Positions 21,618-32,136 of a stretch of 64,000 nt of DNA are shown here, in pieces. The stretch lies in contig NC_081541.1 of assembly GCF_901000735.1 (NCBI RefSeq), positions 23,987,676-24,051,675 on the forward strand, in the 5' to 3' direction. A model generated the notes under the pieces. The model was not told where the DNA came from. It did not search any database and saw nothing but the letters and a program-made list of their open reading frames with translations. The position numbers were made by a program, and so were the translations under genes. The stretch is from Corylus avellana. Taxonomy: Eukaryota; Streptophyta; Magnoliopsida; Fagales; Betulaceae. Positions within the stretch are counted from its first letter, which is position 1; each line of letters begins with the position of its first letter.

Positions 21618-23292
21618 TCAGAGGATGTAATCACCTTCCTCCTTAGAGACACACTTGAGAATGGGTAACATGAAACCTCGTTTGTAGAGGGTTCCATTTA
21701 CCATGGTGAACCGAGCAGCCTTTGTCCTCAATTGGACTGCTTTCTTCTTGTTAATTGGAAGAGTTCCCTTCTCCAAAAATTCCACCAACTCTTCTGCCCA
21801 TTTTGGCATCATCTCTATTGCTAAAACCGTTATCTCCTCGTTTATAGCAAGCTTGAGTAGAATTTGGACTGGTTCTTCAGTTTCTTTCACACTGCCCTCG
21901 GTTTTCGAACCTATCCAAGCCAAATGATCTGCCTGTTCATCCCCTTTCCTTGGGATTTTGATTATACATAATTTTTTGAAAAAATTCTGCATTTTTTGTA
22001 CTTTAGATAAGTATAGCTTCATCTTCTCCCCTTTCCTCTCAAATTCTCCTTGGATGTGTCCGAAAATCTCCTGGGAGTCGCTTTGTATCTCAACGAATTC
22101 TGCTCCCATCTCCCGAGCCAAGCTAAATCCTGCTAAGACCACTTCATATTTGGCTTCATTGTTGGTAGTCTTGAACTCCAGCCTCAAAGAACTACGCAAC
22201 TCTTCTCCATCTAGTGTTATCAACACCACTTTTGCTCCACCATTCTTCTTTATGGACGATCCATCCACGTAGATCACCCATACTTCGTCCCTCGACCATT
22301 CTTGTGTTTCTGGCAGATTGGTGAATTCTACCAAGAAGCCTTTGAGGGCCTGGCCTTTGATAGCGTTTCGAGGGACGAACTCAATATCGAACTCCCCTAT
22401 TTTGATTGTCCAATTAGCTAATCTGCCAGACAAATCTAGCTTCCACATCACCTTCTTCAGTTGGTACTCGGTTAGGACTTTGTAGAATGAGCCTCGAAGT
22501 ATAGACGAAGCTTCCTTGATGCAATGGTCAAGGTGAAGGCAAGCTTCTCCATTTGCAAATACCATTCCTCGGCTCCTCTCAATGCTCGGCTGACTAATTA
22601 CACTGGCTTTTGGACGCCATCTTCCTCTCGAATCAATGTTGCACTAACCGCAATTGGCGATACAACTAGGTATAGGTACAACATTTCTCTAGGAATTGTT
22701 CAGCTCAACAAAGATTGGCTGGCCAAGTACTTCTTCAACTACTCAAATGCTTGCTCACACTCCTCGAACCACTCAAATGCCTTTCTTAAGATCTCGAAGA
22801 AAGGGAGGCATTTGTCAGTTGACAGAGAGATGAACCTATTCAGTGCTACAATCCTTCCCGTCAGTTGCTTAAGCTACTTCATATTCTTCAGGGATTGCAT
22901 GTCTAGGACTGCTTGAATCCTTTCAAGGTTGGCTTTGATTCCTCGGTTAGACACCATGAAATTGAGGAACTTCCCTGAGGAGACTTCAAAAGCACACTTC
23001 GCAGAATTTAACTTCATCCCGTATTGCCTCAACCTCTTGAATGTTTCTTGCAAATCATGGGAGTGGTCGAGTGGTAGCACACTCTTAACAAGCATGTCGT
23101 CGATGTAGACTTGCATATTTCTTCCGATCTGATCTCAGAACATCTTGTTCACCGGCCTCAGGTAAGTGGCCCCAGCATTCTTTAGACCGAACGGCATGAC
23201 TTTGTAGCAGTACAAGCCTCGGTCCATGATGAATGCGGTTTTCTCTTGGTCAGCCTCAATTTGTAGCCAAAAAAAGCATCCATGAAACTACA
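21618..23292 (-). pseudogene. Ty3/gypsy reverse transcriptase with two RNase H domains (Tat-like), decayed
   Basis: The minus-strand sequence starts abruptly at 'SFMDAFFGY' (RT motif A) next to a gag piece. It has 'VMPFGLKNAGATYL' and the catalytic 'VYIDDMLVKS' (about 23,110-23,080), then the RT thumb and connection. A first RNase H region of gypsy type is followed in the long open frame 22,565-21,618 (315 codons) by a second, archaeal-type RNase H: 'VIYVDGSS', 'TTNNEAKYE', 'SDSQ' hold its acidic residues. A dual RNase H is characteristic of the Tat lineage. The frame is broken near 23,240, 22,870 and 22,570. Colinear with 62,203-64,000 (plus strand), where the breaks are at different places. 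Confidence 0.92.
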
Positions 23293-23554
23293 GGTATGAT
23301 TCATGGTGCAGTTCATGAAATTGTGGAGCATGATTTCTAGGAGCTTGAGCTTGCCATGGGAGATTAGACTGTTGGCTCCATGATGGGTTATAGGAATCAA
23401 AATAGCTGTCATTCCCCGGTCTAGAGAATGATGTGTTCATATGCCCAGAAGAATAATTAGAAAACTGTCTTGATGAAGAACAATCTCTAACATGGTGATT
23501 AGGGTTATGGCAATATGAACATGGTCCATAGGGTGTCTGAATGCTTCCCCACAT
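23288..23554 (-). pseudogene. Gag zinc-knuckle fragment of the chimeric retroelement, copy A
   Basis: An 88-codon minus-strand frame starting at ATG 23,554. Near its start is a CCHC zinc knuckle, 'CSYCHNPNHHVRDC' (C-x2-C-x4-H-x4-C), followed by a region rich in N, S and Q with 'NPSWSQQSN'. It ends with TAG exactly where RT motif A begins. It resembles the zinc-knuckle end of Athila-type gag. Almost all of gag, protease and the first part of RT are missing between the two pieces. Confidence 0.7.
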
Positions 23555-23898
23555 TTGTGAAAACAAAAATAAAATAACAAAAAGAAGTTCAAATCAAAAG
23601 AAAAATAAAAACATAATTAAAAACTTGCGAAGATGCAGACATAAATGACCCTGCATAAAAAGAAAAAAAAATACCACATCCGTAATTAAACAGTACCAAT
23701 GCTGCTATCCGGATGTGCAATCGATCACACTAGTTAGTGCTAACGATCGCACCGGTGCGCTCGATCACACTGGGATGGACACTAGAGCACACTTCCGTAG
23801 ACAGCACAGGAACTGCGGAAAAACCAGAAAACAGAAAAATTAAAAAATTAAAACAAAATAAACCAGGAAAAAAAAATCTAAACAAAGTTAAATAATCT

Positions 23899-23913
23899 CC
23901 GGCAACGGAGCCA
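23899..23913 (-). promoter_or_regulatory. tRNA-Asp primer-binding site, copy A
   Basis: TGGCTCCGTTGCCGG on the minus strand, six bases inside the LTR end. It differs by one base from TGGCGCCGTTGCCGG, the complement of the 3' end of plant tRNA-Asp, the primer used by Athila elements. Confidence 0.8.
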
Positions 23914-23919
23914 AAAACT

Positions 23920-25585
23920 TGTTGTGACATATACTACCTAAATTAATAGACAATATTTGCTACATTTTACTTGCAAGTGCACAAGATCAAACGATAGTAT
24001 AGTGCGGCAAATACGAGATCATTCCCACTGAGATTGTTGATTTTATTTAGAATTTGTTTTCTAAATTAAAATATCAACTTTGTCACGGAATTGATATTAT
24101 GAAAAAGAAATAAAGATAAATGAAAAGGTAGGGCTTTGATATCCGCCATTAATGATGCTCAGTAATATAACAATATGCCAAAGTTCCAATCATATTATGA
24201 ATACTTAAAGTTCGTCAACCTAAGAGCATGAGTATATACTCCTTAAGTTATAGATTTCCCTAAGCAACGAATTAGGCATAGGTGTATACTCTAACTCTTT
24301 TCTTTCTTCAAGGATTTAGCATAGATGTCTACTAAGTTGTTCTTTATGAAAGCATAAATCTGTGAAAATCGACAAACACATGGAACCTAGGGCATGAGTG
24401 TCTACTCCCGGCTTCCCATATTGATTAACCCAAGAACCCGTGAGGAGATTCTTTTGTTACTCTATTAAGCCCAGGACTCGATCATCCAAATTGACTTAAA
24501 TAACTAATTTATACCACATGCATCTAATGGCCAATCACACACATATGAGGAATTCAATAAAACAGAAATTAATCAAGTTAAGCATCACAATATGATTATC
24601 ACAAATGTGTCAATATTGATATATTAAAGAAACATAATTAGGGTTTCAATCTAGCCCTACTAAAGAGTTTAGTTACTTATAATTAAAATAAGTGGGAAAA
24701 TACATTTTACATCCTGAACTATCCACCCAATTGCACATTGACCTCCAATGTTTAAAAAGTGACACTTGACCACCACTCCATGTCAGCCAACTGAAATTTA
24801 AATACAATTGCATTCTGACTTTATTTTTACCCAAAATACCCCCATCCCAAGTTTTAAAAAAAAAAATTAAAAATTAAAAATTAAACAAAAAAGAACCAAA
24901 AATTGCTCCTAGAAGTAGCCTCCAAATTCTCCTCCCCAAAGGTGTCTCTTCAATTGTGTCCCCTAAATTGTGAGGCTTAGAGGCCTATTTATAGGGCTTA
25001 GGAGAGTCCTAGAAGCCCTAGTAATCCTAGGAAATTCGGGGTCCAGCCTCCTAGTCCAATTAGGAAGTAATCTTAGTACAAATCAGAATAGGATTCGTCT
25101 AGATTTGTGTTCTTTTATTGCGGGATAATTTTGGCATATCAGAACTCAGAATTAGGAAAATGCTATTTCACAATGATTTGTATAATTTTGAGTTAGTTTT
25201 CTAATACTACTAGAATCATCTCAATCAGATACTTGAGCTGAAAGTTATAGTCAAAATACCGAGACATGTGCAGAATCCAAATTTGAATCTAATCCAATTT
25301 TGACTCAAATTAGAGAAATTCCGATTTAATCCTTTCCTTTATTTGATTAAACTTAATCACATCTTCTAGGTCCTCTATTACGATTGGTTAAGCTTAACCA
25401 TATCTTCTAGGTCTTCCCAATTTGCCCTTTAAGCTTGGAACTTTTTTAGAAAAGCTTTCTTTTCTTCCATGACCTACAAAAACACAGAAAACACAAAAAG
25501 AAAATAAAATAGCACAACATAACAAGACTAAGAACTTAACAAGTGTAAATTAAGGGCTAAAATATGAATATTTTGGCAATTATCA
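23920..25585 (-). mobile_element. Athila-like 5' LTR, copy A
   Basis: Runs from TGATAATTGCC at 25,585 to GTCACAACA at 23,920, 1,666 bases, followed by the tRNA-Asp primer site. A TATA box lies at 24,994-24,986. It holds an AT-rich foldback-like insert at about 24,690-24,890 and several AGTATACACCTATGC-like words. Read in reverse it joins 17,075 without a break and matches block B LTR 59,890-61,588. Confidence 0.85.
24690..24890 (-). repeat. MITE-like insert in the Athila-like LTR, copy A
   Basis: Starts GGGAAAATACATTTTACATC and includes GAACTATCCACCCAATTGCA and AAAGTGACACTTGACC, words typical of a dispersed plant repeat. It is followed by an A-rich/AT-rich tail. It is absent from the related LTR at 18,584-19,977. 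No opposite terminal repeat was found, so the class is open. Confidence 0.45.
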
Positions 25586-28500
25586 CAAGTGATTTGTAGG
25601 AAATCTTAAATTGATTTCAAACAAAGAGGAAGACAAATTTTTAAGAGGTAGTCAAGAGTTTTTAAACAAGGTTGAAGAAAGAGAATCGAGCGAAAGAAGA
25701 CTATTAATTGATTTTTTCTAAATCATTTCCATCATGACTTCAACTTGATCTTTTAGAACTACTATCATTTTTATTTTTACTTTACATTTTACTTTTCCCT
25801 GTAAAGCAAGAGTGGGTTGATTATAGTCAACATACCATTTATTAAGAACTCGCTGATGCAGAGTCCGTTCAGTGGCCAACTAAGGAAGTTGTTTATTTTA
25901 TCATTTCAATAAACGCAGTTGATGTGAGATCAACTATTGAGGTACTAGTGTTTATCATTTATGGTATCATTGTAACGCCCCAGTGAAATCAATTAACTGG
26001 TAATTGACTCCATGATTCGCATCTTGGCCTTAATCCTCTCGGAACAAGACTCAGAGATCTCATCATCTCCGAAGAGAGAGCTAGACTACAACGAAAGACT
26101 TTAACCAAGGGACTGAGATGTTAATAATTTAAACCACCATCATAATAATCAGACTGAAACTAAAAGCATCATGACATAGATAGATCTCCCAATCTATTGG
26201 CCAGAGACTAGTCTTCAAAATATAATACATATTACTACTAGCTATTCTAAAATAGCATTAATGCCTATACTAACCAAACATAACATAAATACAATCTCGA
26301 TCAATTCCTAATGGATAGTTCCTTCAACCTCATATGGATTTGAGCCATATCGGATCCACATCCTCAAAAATGACTTGGATCAAGTCCTTTACCACCACTA
26401 ATTTGCTCTATGAATCCATCATCTGCTAAACTAGCTATAACAAAACAAATATTCATAATGGAGGGAAAAAAAATTACAAAGGTAAGCATGTCATTTGAAT
26501 GATGAATTCAGTCATTAATAAATCACATGTAGCATTGTGAGGTGACAATTTATCATGAATGCCATATTAATATAATTCAACTCATAGTTTAACTATATGG
26601 TCTACCCGAGATATTACCCTTTCTCAGCAGGGTTGGCACTGTCCCGAGGGACCTGTAATATAATGTCGGTGCCCCAACCATTATACTCTACCATCCGTAA
26701 CTAGCAGCCTGACTGAGTCCGACGTTGGGTGGCCCACGATACTAATAATGTAAATCTTGTAGTGACCCGCTAATCAAACATAGTTGCGCCGATCACAAAA
26801 TAACAGTTCGATCCAAGGCCCATACAACACACACACATTTGACCAGAAAGTTAACTTGTATAGTAAGCTCATAACCATTATCCTGCACAATATGCACATA
26901 CTAGTATACCATGTCATACGATGCAATTAGTTTTATCTGTCTTTTATATGAATGCTCTTACAAATCTCACCATATTCATTATTATTTTTTATTTTTTTTA
27001 CGCAACACATATTTTCACAAAATAAAGTTCATAGTAGATCAAAATGTACTTCATGAGAGTTGTAAAGATGCATGTTTAGTACACATAAAATAGTCGTGCA
27101 ATGCCGAAAAAATAACAAGTATTCACGTGAGTTTGTACTCACCCGGGTCGTAAAGTTCCTCCAGAGTTTCCTCCAAATGTTCCACACTCTCAATATCAAT
27201 GAAAATACCTAACATCAGTCCTAAATCTGAGCTAAAACGAGTCCTAAGCCTAAAGCCTAAAAATGTCCGAAACAGAGTTTCTACTTGAGATTCAAACATT
27301 CTGACAAGCTAGGTCGAACGCTCGGCCTAGACCTTAAATGTTCGACTAGAGATGTGCAAACATTTGCTCTTGGGAAGAAAACCCATTTCAAACCAATCAA
27401 CCTCCGAATCACTTCTAAGTAAGTCATAAGTTTATAACAAGATCCTAACATACTCCTACCCCAAAATAATACTTCCATCCAAGAGAAAATACGTCCAACA
27501 AGAATGAAAAGCTAACCCTTGCTTAAACCGAGAATAAAACATAAAATAACAACATAAGCCAAAACTAGCAACTAAGCTATGGGAAATGCTTAACCAGCAT
27601 AACAACTAGGTAAAGAACAAGCTAAGTTAAGAAAGTTACCTATTTAGAAAAAGAATCTACAAGAACCTCCCTTCTTCCTCTCAAAACTCACTAAACACTC
27701 AAGCAGGGTTTCTCTAGGGCTCAGAGGGCAGAATGAGGCTTAGAAAAGCATGGGATGGGGTATTTATAGGGTTCGGAAGAGCTAAGGGCACTACTATGAT
27801 AGCCTATAAGTTACTGAATGTTCGATGGTCTAGGGTCGAACGTTTGGTGTACTATTCACACAGTGATTTAGGGGTTGTAGGGCGTATGGTCGGTCATTAC
27901 CCAGTGGGTCAAACTTTAGTCAACAAACGTTCGGTGGTCCCCCCCAAACGTTCAATATACTATTACCCAACGGGTCTATGGTTACAGAGTGAACATTCGA
28001 TGGTCCCCCCCTGCGACCATTCAGTGAGTGCCTAAAATCCAACAAATCTTCCATCCAACGTGCCTTAATGAACCGGGAAACTTTTCTAACCTTCCAACTA
28101 AGCTAACCACAACCTAGTAATTACATGGGGCACTACAATCTTAGTAATAGTTGTCATTCTAATAGTGTTTAAGTTCATTCTTGTTATCCTAGTAATAGTT
28201 TATCATTTTAGTAGCGGTTAAGTTTATCAAATAAGAAGCTAACATTTATATATATATATATTAGGCTAATTATCTTGAGACGAGATTTCTCTATTTGAGG
28301 TGTGATTCTTCTTCCCTTGGTGGTGAGACTCTACCAAAACACCATTGTTGACCAATAAGACTCTATTCAATGTGGATTTATCTTTATCTTCTATTGTGTT
28401 CTTTTTCATGTCCTTCATTACTTCCATTTGTCAATTGATTCGTACTATCTCTCTTTTGATATTAACACATATTGAAGAAAATAAAGGTGTAAAAAAAATC

Positions 28501-29051
28501 AATAATTAAATCATAGAAAAATGAATCTCTTTCAAGGAGATTGTCTACTTCTATGAAGCATCAAGAATGATAGTTCTAATATTTCACTAGCCTGAAAGAA
28601 AATTGATGTTTGTAAATGGTTCATTTGGGCTACTCCTTATTTACGGAGAATTTACATTGAGGTAAAATTCATATGAAACTAGAATTGATAACCCAAGAAG
28701 GAAACAGTTGCTTAATGTCCACAAGGGTTCCATTACTTCACACCCTATAATGACTTTAATATTCTCTCACTTGAAAACTAGTTTTAGAAAGGGTAAATAT
28801 ATTATAAGTCCCTGAGTCAACCAGCCAAAACTAAAATTTCTCTAAGTTTTTTTTTTTTTGAAAATTTACTCCCTCAGTCAATCAAAATGCCAATAAAATC
28901 CCTACCATCAAATTTTCTAACCATCATTAGTCCCAATCAAAACGCATTGTTTTGTCATGTCAGCATATTAATTTTATATTAATTTAATTTAAAAATTAAA
29001 TCTGAAATTTAAAATAATAATAATAATAATAATAGTAGTAATAATAATAAC

Positions 29052-29082
<31 letters not shown>

Positions 29083-29254
29083 TGAAAGGGTAGCTGGAAT
29101 CACGTGATGCTTGTCGCCAGAGATGGAGTGGTCGGCGTTGCTGCTCGTGGCCGGCTATGGGTGGGGGGAGAGAGAAGATGGAGATGGAGGGAGAGATTTT
29201 GGGATTTCAATTTTGGGTGAAATTTGGATTGTCCCTTTCTTAGAGAGAACATGG
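25360..29254 (-). repeat. Exact inverted copy of 13,181-17,075 (probable scaffold artefact)
   Basis: Every landmark mirrors block A with positions summing to 42,435 (for example the solo LTR 14,298-16,464 appears as 25,971-28,137 and the TATA box 14,666 as 27,769), so no insertion or deletion separates the 3,895-base arms, and the stretches compared by hand are identical. Even the (ATT)n tract has the same length. Block B differs from both by several percent. One arm ends exactly at the gap at 17,076 and the other exactly at the gap at 29,255. The contents are a partial Athila-like LTR, the 2.2 kb solo LTR and part of a Pack-type arm, all in reverse. I do not annotate them again. Confidence 0.92.
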
Positions 29255-29354
29255 NNNNNNNNNNNNNNNNNNNNNNNNNNNNNNNNNNNNNNNNNNNNNN
29301 NNNNNNNNNNNNNNNNNNNNNNNNNNNNNNNNNNNNNNNNNNNNNNNNNNNNNN
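29255..29354. other. Assembly gap, 100 N
   Basis: Run of exactly 100 N. The contig on its left ends inside a terminal arm of the Pack-type element, at the base that mirrors 13,181. The contig on its right starts in unique sequence. Confidence 0.99.
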
Positions 29355-29640
29355 AGTTCAAACTAAGGATAGTGTTATCCTTAGTAATATTGAATAGCTA
29401 TTTATTTTGTATTTCCAGGTAGGATAGGTGAAAAAATATGAAAGTATTTTGTGGTTTGTGATGGGTACAATTGGATATACATGATAATGAATCAGAATCA
29501 TGGCCACAAGGTGGAAACTAAGGTGATTATTGATTAGAGTCAATATCTAAAAAAAAGTCCAACTATTTAGCAAATTGAATAAGTGAAAGATTCAATTATC
29601 AAAGTGTTGAATGAGGTTCGATAGGATTCAATGGTTAAAA
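29355..29640. other. Sequence right of the third gap, no gene
   Basis: About 285 bases with only stop-filled frames and no recognised motif. Confidence 0.4.
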
Positions 29641-30150
29641 AGTATTTTTTTTGGTTGAAACCACTCCCAACACTATTGGGGGTGGCCCTAAGAGGTGATT
29701 CGGCCACCTCCAAAGGCCAATTGAAAAAATAAAAATAAAAATTTGGGGTTGGGGGTGGTTCGGTCACCCCCATACTGACCAGTCTGGGTTGGCCGAAACC
29801 ACCCCAAGCCAAATGGGGGTGGTCGGGCCACCCCCAACAGCCTTGGGGTGGTTTCGGCCACCCTCATTTTGCAAATTGGGGGTGGCCAAACCATCCTTGG
29901 GGCTCATTGGGGTGGTTCGGTGGCTCCAGCCACCCCATGGGGGAGGCCGGCCACCCCTAAGGATAAAATGGGGGTGGCTAGCCACCCCATGTTGTCCAAA
30001 GGGGTGGCTCCTTTTCCCATTTTTTTTTTTTTTAATGTTCTAATTTTAATTAATATATAGACACGTGTTGATTTTTTAATAGTGCTGACATGACTTTTCG
30101 TCAAATTTTAGATGGAATTTAGATGGAGTTACCATCTCTGCTTTTGCCAT
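29641..30150. repeat. Repeat with GGGGTGGC-rich core
   Basis: The centre (about 29,672-30,020) consists of alternating GGGGTGGTTCGG / CCACCCC words that can fold into many hairpins. It is followed by a T-run and an AT-rich end with ACACGTGTTGA and TGCTGACATGAC, words seen at the ends of related elements. A matching left end was not found. The many open frames here are by-products of the base composition. Confidence 0.6.
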
Positions 30151-30544
30151 TACCTAGGTATCATTTGTGATACAAATTGAAATTGAGGAGGCAAAAAAAT
30201 AAAGTTTTTAAACCATAGGGGCTGAAAAGTGTTTAACTCAACAACTAATAAAGAGGAAATGTTACGCATAACAATCTTTACTATCAATTTTCGTCCAAAA
30301 TCTTGACGGATCCTATTAGTGTGCCACATTAAATTTAATTATATAGCAACAAGGGTTACTTATAACAAAATATAAAATATTAAAACTATAAATATATAAA
30401 AATTAATTTTTTTTTTAAAGATTAAGGACTCACCAAATGGAGAAAAATTGATTTTGGGAAGTTGTGAAAACGAGAAATTTCCACACAAATATGAAAAAAA
30501 AAAAGAGAAAAAAAACCCATTAAAAAAAAAAAGGAAAAAAAAAA
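30151..30544. other. AT-rich intergenic stretch
   Basis: About 390 bases with A-runs, no gene and no clear repeat structure apart from low complexity. Confidence 0.4.
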
Positions 30545-31102
30545 GGTAATTTCACTTACTTCTGAAATGTTATGCCTTTTGCAAACACCTCTTCAAAGTT
30601 TAAAAACTCTCACTTTAAAGTATCGATCTTTTGATTTTTTCCAATTACTCCCATCCATTAGAATTTTTTGTTAAATCTTAATAGAGGGTAGTGAAATTCC
30701 CAAAATGCACCAATTTTCTATTAAAAAATATTTTTTTTAAAAAAAAACTCCTTACCCGTTGGTTCACTAGTGGATCTAAGTATTTAACCCACCTGCCTTG
30801 TGACCAACGGGTTATATTATTATTCTTATTATTATTATTATTATATATTTAAAAAGAAAAGAAAGAAAAAAAGTGACCCATAGAGGGTTACTTTTTTTTT
30901 TAAATATAATAATGATAACAATAATTTTTTATTTGTAAAATTTTAAAAAATTTCAGTAGTATGAAGAATTTTTTATCATTTTTACCATCTGATCTAACAG
31001 ACTAACACCTATCCAACTAACGGAAGGAGGTAATTAAAAAAAAATTAATCGACGGATTTATGAAGGGGAGTGTTTGTAAAAGAAGGGACAAGTGAAGTTA
31101 AA
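30545..31102. mobile_element. Foldback MITE in the ARGLU1-like promoter region
   Basis: The left end contains GTAATTTCACTTAC and CTTTTGCAAACACCTCTTC. The right end contains the reverse complement of CTTTTACAAACACTCCCCTT at about 31,060-31,084 and a weaker CAAGTGAAGTTA. Between them lie AT-rich arms and a TTA microsatellite near 30,817-30,845. It ends roughly 100 bases before the likely transcription start of the ARGLU1-like gene. Target duplication was not resolved. Confidence 0.5.
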
Positions 31103-31199
31103 AAGAATTCATCCCTGACACTGACACTGTTTATGATGTTTCGGGGAAAAAAAAAAAAAAAAAAATCCTTGGTAGTTTCTACAGGTCTGAAACAACGAA

Positions 31200-31236
31200 G
31201 CGGCGAGGTGGCATATTCTATCTCTCATAAACTACT

Positions 31237-31273
<37 letters not shown>

Positions 31274-32136
31274 AGGTTTTCTTAAACACCTCGTTTTCTC
31301 TCTTGACTTGCGGTCTGCTAGGGTTTAGGTTGAATTGATGCAAAAGTTGCAGAGCTCAGATCTTTCAGATTGTTCCGGCAGGTAAATCTGGTGCCTAGGG
31401 TTTTGCCTTTTCAATCTCTGAAGCTTTTTTAATTTTCTCTAATTTTGTATATCACCCCCTATTTGGTTCCCGAGAAAATCTTGGAAAACTGGAATTGCGA
31501 GCAACGCGTTTTGAGATGTTTTGGGTTTCTAACAAAATTATAACTGCCTCTCAGCTGAGCCTAATGCATGTATTACATAAGCTTAATGAAAACAGTTCCT
31601 CGGTAGGATGATTTTAAGGTTGACTAAGGTATGATATCGATTGCTACAATTTGATTTGTTTTGCTCATCTATGTGAGAAACATTGTTGGTGTTATTGATG
31701 CTCAATTGGTTGCTTTTAGTGATCTATCAAAGTTTCATGTTATTGTGGTTTCTGATATTTTCTCAGCAACCAAAGTGAAAGTTGGTGACTGGTGTTTTAA
31801 TATATTTTTTTTTCTATTTATTTTATTGCTGCTAAATTAGTGAATCATTGGAAGTCCATGTTTTTTTTTAGTGGTGAATTGGATTGTTGCTAACTGATAT
31901 GTATTAATTGAATTGTTTTAATAGGGAAAGGATTGCTGCCAATGTTCGCATTTTTAGTGTGGAAATCCATATACTGTCATAAGTTGATATTTTTAATCTG
32001 TCTTTTCTGTGTCAACCTAACTTTGAACTGGACAGTGTTGATTGATATTTATATTGATTAATGATGTTATTATAGGAAAGCATTGTTGCTGGTGTTTAAT
32101 CTTGATATTGTAAGCATAAAGTTGAGGTGGTAGGAG
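31200..32136 (+). promoter_or_regulatory. 5' leader of the ARGLU1-like gene with a probable leader intron and a spliced upstream ORF
   Basis: A donor CAG|GTAAAT at 31,381/31,382 and acceptors ending at 32,075 (TTATTATAG) and alternatively 31,924 (TTTTAATAG) suggest a leader intron. With the 32,075 acceptor, an ATG at 31,338 opens a 33-codon frame that crosses the junction and stops at 32,131-32,133, three bases before the main ATG at 32,137. The upstream ATG has a weak context (T at -3, C at +4) and the main ATG a strong one (G at -3, G at +4). The transcription start is an estimate. Confidence 0.5.
31233..31274 (+). repeat. CT-rich microsatellite in the 5' leader of the ARGLU1-like gene
   Basis: A TCTC run of about 40 bases in the probable first non-coding exon or core promoter. 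Y-patches at this place are common in plant promoters. No canonical TATA box is evident just upstream. Confidence 0.6.

Noticed and set aside
25360..29254. A genuine large palindrome or hairpin-forming locus with 13,181-17,075
   Set aside because: Perfect identity ending exactly at assembly gaps, and colinearity with block B when reversed, point to a scaffold error instead.
29688..30104. Several overlapping open frames rich in P, G and T on both strands
   Set aside because: They lie in the GGGGTGGC-rich repeat core. Base composition removes stop codons in all frames and no domain is visible.
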